Assembly: GCF_019578655.1 (NCBI RefSeq)
Contig: NC_063263.1
Coordinates: 25,667,001-25,731,000 of the forward strand
DNA length: 64,000 bases
DNA from: Ricinus communis
Lineage: Eukaryota > Streptophyta > Magnoliopsida > Malpighiales > Euphorbiaceae
Reading direction: 5' to 3'
A program made the translations under genes and the position numbers. This document shows, in pieces, positions 11,958 through 22,128 of this stretch. The notes under the pieces were generated by a model. That model saw only the letters and a list, made by a program, of their open reading frames with translations, was not told the origin of the DNA and searched no databases. Numbering within the stretch: position 1 is the first letter of the stretch; every line of letters starts with the position of its first letter.

Positions 11958-12783
11958 GTGTCTTTAGTCATGAAAGGACCTAAGCTAATAAGCAAGAATA
12001 AGAAGAGGTTTAAGAAGGAGAAGGAAAAAAGAAAAGCTTTCAAAGCTACTTGGGATGATTCTTCATCAAGTGAAGATAAAGATGTAGAAGTGGCAAACTT
12101 ATGCTTCATGCCACTTGAAGATGACTATAATGAGGCATGTTCCACATCTCACTCTTGTGATGATTTAGATTGTAAAAATTGACATGCATTGTGTGGATGA
12201 TGATGAGCTTCTTAAAGCCATGAACTCGAAATGCAAAAAATATAATTTGAAAATGAAAGCTTAGAAAGATAAATGCTCAAATTTTGAGCAAGATTTAAAA
12301 GATATTCAAAATTAAATTTCTTTAAGTGAGCTCTCATATTAAACCTCATCCCTCAATTGTCATTCAAATGAAAATGAAACTTTAAAATTGGAGCTTGAAG
12401 AGTTGAGAGTTCAATTCAAGATTCCATAAGGGAAAGGAAGCCTTAGATACACTAATTGTGTCCCAAAGGCCTACTTTGATCAAACATGGATTAAGCTTTA
12501 ATGGTGCAACATCATCTACCTCATTGTGTCCTATATTTAAATTTGTGAAGGCTTCAACACCACAAACCTCTTCAATTGAGGTATTGACAGAAAAGACCAA
12601 ATTACATACCAAAGCTCCTAGTTCTAACAAAAAGGAAAGAGCTCCACAAGTTTCAAAGGCTAAGCCTAAAAGAAAAAATCATATATTTAATTATAAGCAA
12701 AAATTCATCTTATCCTACACCTAAAACATGTTCATACATGCATAATAAAGGAAAGGGTGTTTTGAAAACCAAGTATCAAGTAA
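11958..12783 (+). pseudogene. Copia (Sirevirus-like) gag C-terminal part
   Basis: Plus-strand translation gives a basic stretch KKRFKKEKEKRKAFKATWDD, then DSSSSEDKDVEVANLCFMP, the acidic/serine segment typical of Sirevirus gag. A coiled-coil region with stops follows at 12200-12420. The frame 12458-12724 continues the gag-pol linker (SFNGATSSTSLCPIFKFVKA). The sequence is cut at 12788 by the nested LTR element and resumes at 18725 with the zinc-knuckle region. It is not functional. Confidence 0.75.
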
Positions 12784-12788
12784 GGAAG
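12784..12788 (+). repeat. Target-site duplication GGAAG, left copy
   Basis: GGAAG directly precedes the TGATGAGCAT start of the nested LTR element. The same five bases follow its CATCA end at 18725-18729. Five-base duplications are normal for LTR retrotransposon integration. Confidence 0.9.
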
Positions 12789-13089
12789 TGATGAGCATAG
12801 TTTTACACATATTTGCTTGCATATTATTGCGTATGTTCTTAGCAATTATTGTGCTTTTATTCCCAGATCACCCGTGTTTTATGTTCTTTTGCATTTCAGG
12901 AACATTTATAGGACCATCATCGGTGTTTAAGCAATTATAGATCAATACGTGCGGAAACGGACGAGAATTCACCAAGATCGGACTAGAGCCCGCGAATGCA
13001 TACATTGAGCACGACTGGACTCGGCCGTGCTCAACCATTAACTTTGATTCTTGAAATTGGCACTTTGGGCACGGTTTTCGTAGCCACCA

Positions 13090-13165
13090 CAGCCTTGACC
13101 GGCCCGTGGTGGATAACACGGGGAGCAACCACGGCCCGTGGTGGCAAACACGGGAGTGAAACCCT
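13090..13165. repeat. GC-rich minisatellite in the 5' LTR
   Basis: Repeats of an ACGGCCCGTGGTGGnnAACACGGGG type stand in otherwise AT-rich LTR DNA, about 100 bases before the TATA-like box. The corresponding segments in the other two LTRs (17551-17650 and 43411-43505) differ in unit number and sequence. Confidence 0.65.
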
Positions 13166-13246
13166 ACTGGTGAGATCCACAGTTTCGTACGGCTAGACTT
13201 GGTGTCTTGACCAGCCTGACCTTGAACACGGCCGTCTTGAGTTAAA

Positions 13247-13253
13247 TATATAA
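13247..13253 (+). promoter_or_regulatory. TATA-like box in the 5' LTR
   Basis: TATATAA lies within TTAAATATATAAGAAAAATG. The same box is kept at 17705 and 43563 in the other two LTRs, downstream of the GC-rich repeat block. This fits the U3 promoter of the element. Confidence 0.5.
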
Positions 13254-14224
13254 GAAAAATGAATTTTTCTTAGAAAGAGAGAGGGAAGAAGTGACATAGA
13301 GCCACTGGCGGTGGTTCGATTTTGCACGATTGAGTGCAAGAGAGAGTTGCGGGGAGTAAGAATCCGGAATTGCAAGGTTCCGAGTGCAAAGCGATGGTGG
13401 AAGCAATTCAAGAGGCAGTTTGGGAGATTAATCAAAGTGTAGATCCAGATTTAGAGCTGTTCATCCAATTCGAGAGAAAAGGGTGTACATGTTTTATTTT
13501 CATTATTCTTTCATTGTGATTGATTTCCTAGATTGTTTTAAACATGAACATGTTTAGCTAGACTGATTTAATCCATTGGGATTTCTTTACTATGTTGGCT
13601 TGATATTATATTGTTGGATTGTTTGAGTTGGTTTTGTATTCTTCTTGTTTTCAGTATTAATAAGATTATGCATTATTCATGAGACGTTGTGAATTGTGAT
13701 GTTTAGATTGCTTTATGAGATTGAGAAATCCGTTTGGCAATTGGAATTTTGAATTACAAGAATTGGTTAATAATCGCTTAGAGATAAGGATAATTAACTA
13801 GCCGGATTAAGAATTAACAAAGCTTAATAGAGGCGGATTAAAGCTTAATGCTAATTTAAGAATCAATCGTTAGGAAGAGATTCCAACTTTAGATTATTAG
13901 GTTTAGGAATTCAGTTATCTCGAGAGAGAAACCGAATTCGGTTAAGAATTCATCCACGGGTAGCATAATTAGACTCACCGATCCTTTATCTTTTGTTTGA
14001 TTGCCAACTAGTTTAGATTCCCTTTGGGTTTGTCTTCTTGTCTTGATTATTTCACTTATCAATTACTCCTGCATCTCCCTTAGAACTTAGCTCGTAGTTA
14101 ATAGTTAGTTTAGAATTTATTATTTTATGATTTTTATTTTTATTTGTTTATTTATTTTATTTTATTTGTACATATTTATTTAGCTTAAGTTTATGATTCA
14201 GATAGTGAATGATAAGGAGGTTCA

Positions 14225-14986
14225 ATGTTAAACTCAAAATCTTTGTATGACGCATTGGAAAAAGAGAATAGGAACCAAGAGAGTGCTAAAAATTGGGATG
14301 CCCGTGCATCTTTAGATGCTCGGGTGGAATCGTTTTGCAGGGCTACCGATCAACTCTCCACTCCTATCCTTTCATCTCAAGTTTTTTATGAATTTTGTTA
14401 TGGTTTACATTTGAGTAATGATTGTCCATTATGCAGTGATTTTACTCCTTATTCTTATAACTGTGAACAGGTGAATTATACGGGCAATTGGCCAAGTGAC
14501 TCGTATGGAAGCACCTATAATCAAGAGTGGAGTACTCATTCACCCTATGGATGGAGCTTAGATGGCCCAGAACCACCAGAATCTCAACAACTACATCAGC
14601 AGCCTAATGTTGCACCTTCAACTCAAGATGAAGAGTTAGTGTCAGAGGAGCTGATGATGAGGTTCATAACAAGTCTTGAGGAAAGATTCCAACAAACAGA
14701 GAGGATACTTGAAGATCAACAAGCCTCGATTAACAACATAGAGCATCAAGTAGGCTTAATCTTCAAGTTACTAGCGGAAGAGCAATTGAGAACTCCATCA
14801 AACGCTGCTGAATCCGAGGAACATTTGAGCGCCATCACTTTACGTTCAGGTGAGAATTTTTCTGGTTTATCTATTATGTTTGACGATGATGCTTATGTGC
14901 AGGACGACTCTTTGAACATGGAGATAGAACCGGAAAAGGAAGAGGCAAACATGATCCTCCGAAAGACTATCAGCGGGAATGTATAG
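14225..14986 (+). CDS. Gag-derived protein of the nested LTR element
   Basis: An open frame of 253 codons, starting shortly after an AT-rich leader. It begins MLNSKSLYDALEKENRNQES and contains FYEFCYGLHLSNDCPLC, a degenerate form of the C-x2-C/H-type segment in Athila/Tat gag. EQVNYTGNWPSDSYGSTYN, equivalent to the NPYSNTYNPGW part, follows. Next is a predicted coiled coil (about residues 140-195, heptad-like EERFQQTERILEDQQ). Near residue 210 is SAITLRSGE, the conserved gag-protease junction motif. The capsid N-terminal half and the whole of pol are missing. The frame is uninterrupted, which is unusual among the retroelement frames here. Whether it is expressed cannot be judged. The Met start is the first in the frame. 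Confidence 0.7.
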   Translation: MLNSKSLYDALEKENRNQESAKNWDARASLDARVESFCRATDQLSTPILSSQVFYEFCYGLHLSNDCPLCSDFTPYSYNCEQVNYTGNWPSDSYGSTYNQEWSTHSPYGWSLDGPEPPESQQLHQQPNVAPSTQDEELVSEELMMRFITSLEERFQQTERILEDQQASINNIEHQVGLIFKLLAEEQLRTPSNAAESEEHLSAITLRSGENFSGLSIMFDDDAYVQDDSLNMEIEPEKEEANMILRKTISGNV

Positions 14987-14989
14987 TTG

Positions 14990-15510
14990 ATGATGTTGAG
15001 TTGCGATTAGAGGAATTGTTGGTAGATTTTCCACAAGTCCCTTCAATGATGGAAGATGAGCACGAGTTATCCAATGAAGAAGTCTTGGAGGAGCTCGAGT
15101 TTCTTCTAGCAAGTGAACCAAGCCAGGGACTGAAGAAAACCATCGACACTCCTGAAGAGATTGCCCAACCATCGATCCTTCCAATTGTTGAAACTCTAGC
15201 TTTCAAATTGGAAGAGCCCTGAAACATCATGACTACGTGCAAATATATGAGGAGCGAGTTTTGCCCATCATACTGGCAGCTTGCTTGACTGTCGGGAAGA
15301 GGAAGTTGACGATTATCCCTCTAAGCGGATATTTGAAGCCATTTGCTTGGAAGAAGGATGGATGGTCGCCAATCCCCACCGTTTGCTTTTCACCATGAGT
15401 CCAGCTAAGAAGACTCATCACATCAAAAAGAAGCGCTTTTGGGAGGCACCCCAAACTTTATCTTTAATCTTTAATATTTTAACCTTTTGTTTTGAAACAT
15501 TTTATTAGTT
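14990..15510 (+). pseudogene. Broken continuation frames after gag
   Basis: After the gag stop, an acidic segment (LVDFPQVPSMMEDEHEL, 15001-15222) runs in the same general style. After a stop and frame change comes CREEEVDDYPSKRIFEAICL and a basic tail with HHIKKKRFWEAPQTL (15281-15508). Such basic tails occur near the 3' ends of some plant Ty3 polyproteins. The pieces look like the two edges of a polyprotein whose centre has been deleted. No function is assigned. Confidence 0.45.
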
Positions 15511-15744
15511 TTAGTTTTCATATTTTCAGTTTCGATTTTATTTCTTTATTTTATTACTTTCAGATTCTACCGAGGAGGCACTGAATTTCCACAACATCAG
15601 CCTCGATGGATGATCAGGGCAGTCCCCTAGATCTTTTTATTTTTCTGCATTTATTTACTTTATTTTTCATACATGTCATGCACTTGGATTATATTGCCTT
15701 TGTTCTCTTAGTTGAGCATTCCATGCGGGGTATCCATAACATTT

Positions 15745-17220
15745 TACACTGAGGACAGTGTGTTCTTCAAGTGTGGGGTGCTTATGGGTAAACCTTAATC
15801 TCTCATATGGATTTTTAATATATCTGAAATTGCTATAGCTAGGTGTTGTGTATTTTTAGGGGATGTTAGGACACTGTGTTTTTATGCACTTGAGTATGCT
15901 ATTTTTGAGCTGATTGATGACTTGATTTATAGAATTGTAGTTACTTTTCTTTGTTGTTCATTGTCCTTGGAAAACATATTATGGTGTTTTACACATCAAC
16001 CCTGTCGGGTTAGACCGGTGTTATTTAATTGTTTTTTCGAATTGTCGAATTTTAACTTAGAACGTTGATAATATCATATGCATGTGTTTCTTAAGTAATG
16101 ATTTAATTAATGATGTTGCGAACCAACTGCACCTAATACCACACCTGAAAGTGAGATTTTGAGCCAGTTGAGCATTCATTATACTTATGCTCTTTATATT
16201 TCTTGTTTGAGTGTGCATTGTACTTAACTTTGCTTCTAGAACTTGCTTTGTAATGCGTGTTGAAGTTACATGAATATTGCAAATACCATGAGATGATTTG
16301 GGCGATTTAGGATTCACCACATTTGACCAAAAGCCTATCACCTTATGTTTCCATTAGTTAGCCAGTTTTTGAGCCTTAACCTTTTCTTCATAATCTACAC
16401 CTATACATTTCAATTATACCATTCTTTACATTTATCTTTCCTTTACCCTTATGCTGGAATTTCTTTCTGTGATTTATTCAACTTTATGAGGGATTAAAAT
16501 GCTAGTTGCTATGTTGGTAAATTCACTAAATCTTTTTGATATTTTAAATGCTCCCTTTAATCCAATTTGTATTTGTTATTCTTTATGTTTATTCGAGTTG
16601 TATTCAGCGGTCGCTAATAAGCTGCTAGTTCATTATAATAAAAAAAAGAATATATAATAAACAAATCTCTTTAATTATTTATCTTTTATTGGATTTAGAG
16701 CATTTGCGAGCGTTATTCTATAAAGTAGGGATTTTAGTGAATGATTCTTTTTGTGATCTTAGGCATTGAATCCTTTGAGCATATACTATTGTTTATCGCA
16801 CGAATTCCAGCACTTTCACACTTCTATCCAAATCTTCGTACCTTTACCTTAGCCCCATTTCAACCTTGGTAAAGACCCTTTGATTTTGGTATTTACTTAT
16901 TCACAGTAGCGAAGATATGATTTATGAGCAAGCTTATGGTGAGCGGGTCTTATGCATTTGCTTTGAGGGATTTGTTATTCACCTAATATACACTTTGAGC
17001 GACTTGAGTGATCCCTCTGAGGCATTGGTTCATGATGTTTATGTTGAGTTGTCATTTAAGTTACTCATGCATTAATATTATTTCCATTCTTTGTTAATGA
17101 TTTGTAATTTGATTTATGATTGAGTATCCTTTGAGATGTGTTGAATACTCTCTGTTGTGGACTAGGGGCATAAACTGAAAGGAATTGCTAACTGTAGTTT
17201 TATGAGGTGAGTTGTTAATT
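15745..17220 (+). other. Non-coding internal 3' region of the nested element
   Basis: There is no coding sequence here. A first GAGGACAGTG...AAGTGTGGGG tract at about 15751-15779 copies the form of the real polypurine tract at 17225-17251. It may be a relic of an earlier LTR junction or a second polypurine tract. The rest is AT-rich. Confidence 0.55.
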
Positions 17221-17224
17221 GCTT

Positions 17225-17257
17225 GAGGACAAGCAATGGCTTAAGTGTGGGGTAATT
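17225..17257 (+). promoter_or_regulatory. Polypurine tract before the 3' LTR
   Basis: GAGGACAAGC, then TTAAGTGTGGGGTAATT, lies directly before the TGATGAGC start of the 3' LTR at 17258. The GTGTGGGG core is the usual plus-strand primer region of plant Athila/Tat elements. Confidence 0.75.
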
Positions 17258-17474
17258 TGATGAGCATAGTTTTACACATATTTGCTTGCATATTATTGCG
17301 TATGTTCTTAGCAATTATTGTGCTTTTATTCTCAGATCACCCGTGTTTTATGTTCTTTTGCATTTCAGGAACATTTATAGGACCATCATCGGTGTTTAAG
17401 CAATTATAGATCAATACGTGCGGAAACGGACGAGAATTCACCAAGATCGGACAAGAGCCCGCAATGCATACATT

Positions 17475-17502
17475 GAGCACGGCCTGGACTCTGGCCGTGC
17501 TC
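17475..17502. repeat. Perfect 10-bp-stem hairpin in the LTR
   Basis: GAGCACGGCC and GGCCGTGCTC pair perfectly around an eight-base loop. The other two LTR copies carry the same hairpin in imperfect form (about 13006-13035 and 43334-43362). Confidence 0.8.
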
Positions 17503-17550
17503 AACCATTGGCTTTGATTCTTGAAATTGGCACTTTGGGCATGGTTTCCG

Positions 17551-17650
17551 TAGCCACCACGGCCTTCAGCACGGCCCATGGTGGATAACACGGGGAGCAA
17601 CACGGCCCGTGGTGGCCAACACGGGGAGAAACACGGCCGTGGTGAAACCC
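17551..17650. repeat. GC-rich minisatellite in the 3' LTR
   Basis: About three units based on CACGGCCCGTGGTGG, each followed by an AACACGGGGAG-like spacer. The matching block in the 5' LTR is shorter, so the array has changed since insertion or during copying. Confidence 0.65.
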
Positions 17651-17704
17651 TACTTGGTGAGATCCACGATTTCGTACGGCTGGACTTGGCCGTCTTGAGT
17701 TAAA

Positions 17705-17711
17705 TATATAA
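17705..17711 (+). promoter_or_regulatory. TATA-like box in the 3' LTR
   Basis: TATATAA stands in the same context as at 13247 and 43563, just upstream of a purine-rich GAAAGAGAGAGGGAAG stretch. Confidence 0.45.
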
Positions 17712-18724
17712 GAAAAATGAATTTTTCTTAGAAAGAGAGAGGGAAGAAGTGACATAGAGCCACTGGCCGGTTCGATTTTGCACGATTGAGTGCAAGAGAG
17801 AGTTCGCGGGAGTAAGAATCCCGGAATCGCAAGGTTCCGAGTGCAAACAGTGGAAGCAATTCAAGAGGCAGTTTGGGAGATTAATCAAAGTGTAGATCCA
17901 GTTTGGGTATTCATCCAATTCGAGAGAAAATGGTGTACATGTTTTATTTTCATTATTCTTTCATTGTGATTGATTTCCTAGATTGTTTTAAACATGAACA
18001 TGTTTATCTAGACTGATTTAATCCATTGGGATTTCTTTACTATGTTGGCTTGATATTATATTGTTGGATTGTTTGAGTTGGTTTTGTATTCTTCTTGTTT
18101 TCAGTATTAATAAGATTATGCATTATTCATGAGACGTTGTGAATTGTGATGTTTAGATTGCTCTATGAGATTGAGAAATCCGTTTGGCAATTGGAATTTT
18201 GAATAACAAGAATTGGTTAATAATCGCTTAGAGATAAGGATAATTAACTAGCCGGATTAAGAATTAACAAAGCTTAATAGAGGCGGATTAAAGCTTAATG
18301 CTAATTTAAGAATCAATCGTTAGGAAGAGATTCCAACTTTAGATTATTAGGTTTAGGAATTCAGTTATCTCGAGAGAGAAACCGAATTCGGTTAAGAATT
18401 CATCAACGGGTAGCATAATTAGACTCACCGATCCTTTATCTTTTGTTTGATTGCCAACTAGTTTAGATTCCCTGGGTTTGTCTTCTTGTCTTGATTATTT
18501 CACTTATCAATTACTCCTGCATCTCCCTTAGAACTTAGCTCGTAGTTAATAGTTAGTTTAGAATTTATTCATCATCCATTTTAGGTTAATATAACAAAGA
18601 ACAAAGGAGTAACTCTGGGCTTTCGCTTTCCCGAGGAATACGACCTTGATACTCGCCATTAGTGCTAGACTGCATCGATAGGTACACTGCCTTAGATTGT
18701 AGCTAACACGAGTAGCACCCATCA

Positions 18725-18729
18725 GGAAG
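18725..18729 (+). repeat. Target-site duplication GGAAG, right copy
   Basis: The five bases after the 3' LTR repeat the five before the 5' LTR (12784-12788). The copia gag sequence resumes here. Confidence 0.9.
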
Positions 18730-21600
18730 CATGTAAACAAAAGGAAATTCAAGATGAATATTCAATGCCACTATTGCATGAAATCTGGGCAAATAAATGT
18801 GTTTTGCTATTTCAGGAAGGCACACCTCGAATTAGGAGAGACTTTCATTACTAACCCCCAATGACCCAAAATGGTTTGGGTACCTAACAAAAAGGACACC
18901 TAATTTTGTTTTTGTAGGTATGCTTCAAATCAAGTTTGAAAGAGGATAATTGGCATGTAGAAAATTGATGCTTAAGGCATATGACCTGAAATTCCAACCT
19001 CTTCTCACACTTAAAGAAAATCAATGGAAAAAATGTAACTTTTGGAAACAATGCCAAATGAAAAGATTATAGGCATTGGGTCTATTGGTAAGAGACACTC
19101 TCCTCTCATTGATGATGTGCTTTTAATTGATGGTTTGAAGCATAACCTCATGAGTGTAAGTCAATTGTGTGACAAAAGGTAACAAAGACACCTTTGACTC
19201 TAAAGCTTTCCAACTCACCTCCTTAGGAAGTGACAAGGAAATCTTTAAAGAAGAAAGGTTGGCAATACCTACATAATTAACTTGCACAAAATTGCTAATG
19301 GTTCTTTTGAGTATCTTGTATCTATTAATCAAAATTCATGGTTGTGGCATAGAAGGCTTGGGCATGCAAGCATCATACTTATTCTTATCCTCAAGAAGGA
19401 TAATTTAGTAGTTGTCTTACCAAAAGTGATGTTCTCAAAAGACGAAACTTGTAGATCTTGCCAAAAGGGAAAGTAACACATGGCATCTTTCAAGTCTAAG
19501 AATGTAGTAAGTACATCTAGACCTTTTCAATTAATTCACATAAATTTATTTGGCCCTGGTAGAGTTACTAGTTTAGAAAGAAAATATTATGCATATGTGC
19601 TTGTTAATGACTACTCTAGATTTACTTAGGTTAGTTTCTTAGCTCATAAGAAGGATGCATTTGAAGCCTTTAAAAGTTTTATAAGAGAAGTTAAAAATGA
19701 AGACGGATTTTGTATTTCTAAAATAAGAATTGATCATGGAAAGGAATTTGACAATATTCTATTTAGAAATTTTTATGATGGAAATGATATTTTTCACGAT
19801 TCTTCATCTCTTAGAACACCTTAATAAAATAGCATTACAGAAAGAAAAAATAGAACTCTTGTTAAGATGGTTAGGACTATGCTTAATGAGTATGAGTTAC
19901 CTAGCCGTCAACACTTTCTATTATATAATCAATAGAGTTTTCAAAATGCCAATTTTAAATAAAACCTCTTATGAGCTATGGAATAAAAGAAAATCCAAAA
20001 TTTCAAATCTTGCAAATACTACTTTTTAAATACTAAGGATAATCTTGGAAAATTCTCACCTAAACCAGATGAGGGTATCTTCCTTAGCTATTCCTCTTTT
20101 AGCAAAGCTTACATGGTGTTTATTATGAAGTTCATGATTGTTGAAGAGTCTATGAATGTTGTATTTGATGAGTATACTTGATCTTGGGACAAGTTCTTTT
20201 GATCGTTTTAAAGGTGATTTTGAGAAGTTTGATATTAATGAAGAATAAAATCAAGATGAAGGGACTTATCAAGATCAACCACAAGTTAATGAGACTTCTC
20301 CAACACCTTAAGAAGAAGCATCTCATGAACTTTCAAAAAAGTGGAAGGAACCCAAGGGGCATTTAAGAAGTTAATCATAAATGATCTTTCAAAGGACGTA
20401 AGGACTATATCTCAATTTAAGCATTTAGATAATAATCTTGCATTTGTCTCTCAAATTGAGCCAAGGATCATTAATGAGGCTCTTAATGATGAGCATTGGG
20501 TGATTGTATGAAAGAAGGACTCAAGCAATTTGAGAAAAATAAAGTTTGAAAACTTGTCCCTAGACCTAAAGATAATCCAATTATGGAATGCAAATGGGTG
20601 TATAGGAATAAGTTAGATGAATAAGGTTCCATCACTAAGAATAAGGTCTGATTGGTTGCCAAAGGCTATAACTAAGAGGAAAGCATTGACTATGATGAAA
20701 TTGTTTCTCCCATTGCAAGATTAGATGCAATTAGGATTTTATTAGCTTATGCTTGCCATATGAATTTTAAACTCTTTAAAATGGATGTTAAAAGTTCATT
20801 TTTAAATGGCTTTATTAAATATGAGGTGTATATAGAACAACTTTTTGGTTTTAAGCATTTTGAATTTCCAAATCATGTTCTCAAATTGACTAAGGCCTTA
20901 TATAGTTTGAGACAAGTTCCTAGAGATTGGTATGGAAGGATTATTACATTTCTTTTACAAAAAAGATTTTCAAAAGGGAAGGTTGACACTACTCTTTTTG
21001 TGAAAATCACAAACATGATATATTAATTGTTCAAATTTATATTGATGATATCATACTTGGTGCTACTAATGAGTCTTTATGTGAGGAATTCTCTAAGTGT
21101 ATAACTAAGAAATTCGAGATGAGCATGATGGGAGAGATGTTCTTCCTAGAACTATAAATTAAGCAATGCAAGGATGACATATTCATCAACAAATCCAAAT
21201 ATAATAAAGAGCTTCTTAAGAAACTTGGAATGGAAAGATGTAAGGTAACCAAGACTTCAATGAGCCCATCAACTAAATTAGAGAAGGATGAAAAGTATAA
21301 GCTCATAGATGAGAAGAAGTATAGAGGTATTATCATATCTCTACTCTATCTCATGGCATCTAAATCCGACATCATGTATAGTATTTATGTGCAAGTTAAG
21401 AGAATTTTAAAAACTTGTATCGTACATTGCAACTAGGCTTCTGGTGTCCAAAGGATACATCTTTTAACATAGTTGGTTTCTCTAATGCCGACTATGCAGG
21501 CAGTCTCTTAGATAAAAGAAGCACTTCTAGAACTTGCCATTTCTTAAGAGAATGTTTAGTGTCTTGGTTAATGCAAGTCTCGATTAATTTCTTGGTTTAG
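18725..21600 (+). pseudogene. Copia (Sirevirus-like) gag-pol remainder, heavily broken
   Basis: This continues the copia element cut at 12788. In order and across many stops it holds CHYCMKSGQ (zinc-knuckle-like) and KMVWVP at 18760-18890. The gag-pre-integrase region reads LIDDVLLIDGLKHNLMSVSQLCD (about 19100) and WLWHRRLGHAS (19345). Integrase pieces include VNDYSRFT (19605) and IRIDHGKEFDN (19730). Reverse transcriptase pieces include FKMDVKSSFLNGF (20780) and QIYIDDIILG (about 21035). RNase H pieces include GFSNADYAGSLLDKRSTS (21480). It stops near 21600 before the end of RNase H. It is a dead copy; the usual integrase-before-reverse-transcriptase order of copia is kept. Confidence 0.85.
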
Positions 21601-22110
21601 CATGAACCTCAGGTATAAGATTCAAGACTTGATTGACTATGGGGAATGGCAAGTTGAGCAACTTCATTAGTATGAATGTGAAGACTTGTTAGGGCAGCCT
21701 TCGGGCAATTTCATTTCAAGGTCCGATATTTAAGGCCTTTTTTGCCCAACACTTGAATCGAGGATATTGTGTCAAGTAGTTGGGGGTTAGACGATGATCA
21801 AGCAGCTTGCGAGCCTTGTCTTTTGGAGGTTTACAAGGAAAGGAAAAGAAGTCGGTCATGGCTATCGACATCTAGTATAGCTCTAGGGATGAATGTGAAG
21901 TCCAAGACATTAAGGCCAAGGACATCTAGGTAGACAGAGATACTGATAAGAAAATTGAGCCAATGTAAGGGTAAGGAAGCCGTAGTACAAGAACTGATGC
22001 AAGATGCACAAGCACCTAAAGATGAGGATACTAGGTTATTAGAGTAGTTGAAGAAAGAGAAGAAGACAACTGATGTCTAGGAGTTGCTGATGCACTCATC
22101 GAATCTTAGG
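21601..22110 (+). pseudogene. Tat-type gag C-terminal remnant
   Basis: Around 21600-21660 the plus strand reads LRYKIQDLIDYGEWQVEQ, like the segment after the zinc finger of Tat-type gag (LKxxIQDLIDxG). The following bases to 22110 are a charged linker with stops. The zinc finger itself lies beyond the junction and is missing. Confidence 0.55.
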
Positions 22111-22128
22111 AAGGCTCTAATTTAGGGC

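Larger units (their letters stand above)
12789..14124 (+). repeat. 5' LTR, lacking its 3' end
   Basis: This aligns base for base by eye with the 3' LTR over almost its whole length, with small indels in the GC-rich segment around 13000-13240. The match stops near 14124 at TTTAGAATTTATT. From there the 3' LTR continues 155 bases to CATCA, while this copy continues into AT-rich internal DNA. Confidence 0.85.
12789..18724 (+). mobile_element. Complete nested non-autonomous LTR retrotransposon (gag only)
   Basis: This element begins TGATGAGCAT and ends CACCCATCA, has GGAAG on both sides, and sits in a copia gag gene. Its internal region keeps a gag-derived frame of 253 codons and short broken frames after it, but no protease, reverse transcriptase, RNase H or integrase. 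A polypurine-type tract (AAGTGTGGGG) stands before the 3' LTR. The 5' LTR lacks the last 155 bases present in the 3' LTR and in the solo copy at 43118, and no primer-binding site follows. This copy therefore cannot start normal reverse transcription. The style (TGTGGGG tract, gag motifs) points to the Athila/Tat side of Ty3. Confidence 0.9.
17258..18724 (+). repeat. 3' LTR of the nested element
   Basis: 1467 bp, TGATGAGC to CACCCATCA. It is full length when compared with the solo LTR 43118-44590, and its end is followed by GGAAG. It holds a perfect GC-rich hairpin at 17475-17502, GC-rich repeats at 17551-17650 and TATATAA at 17705. Confidence 0.9.
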
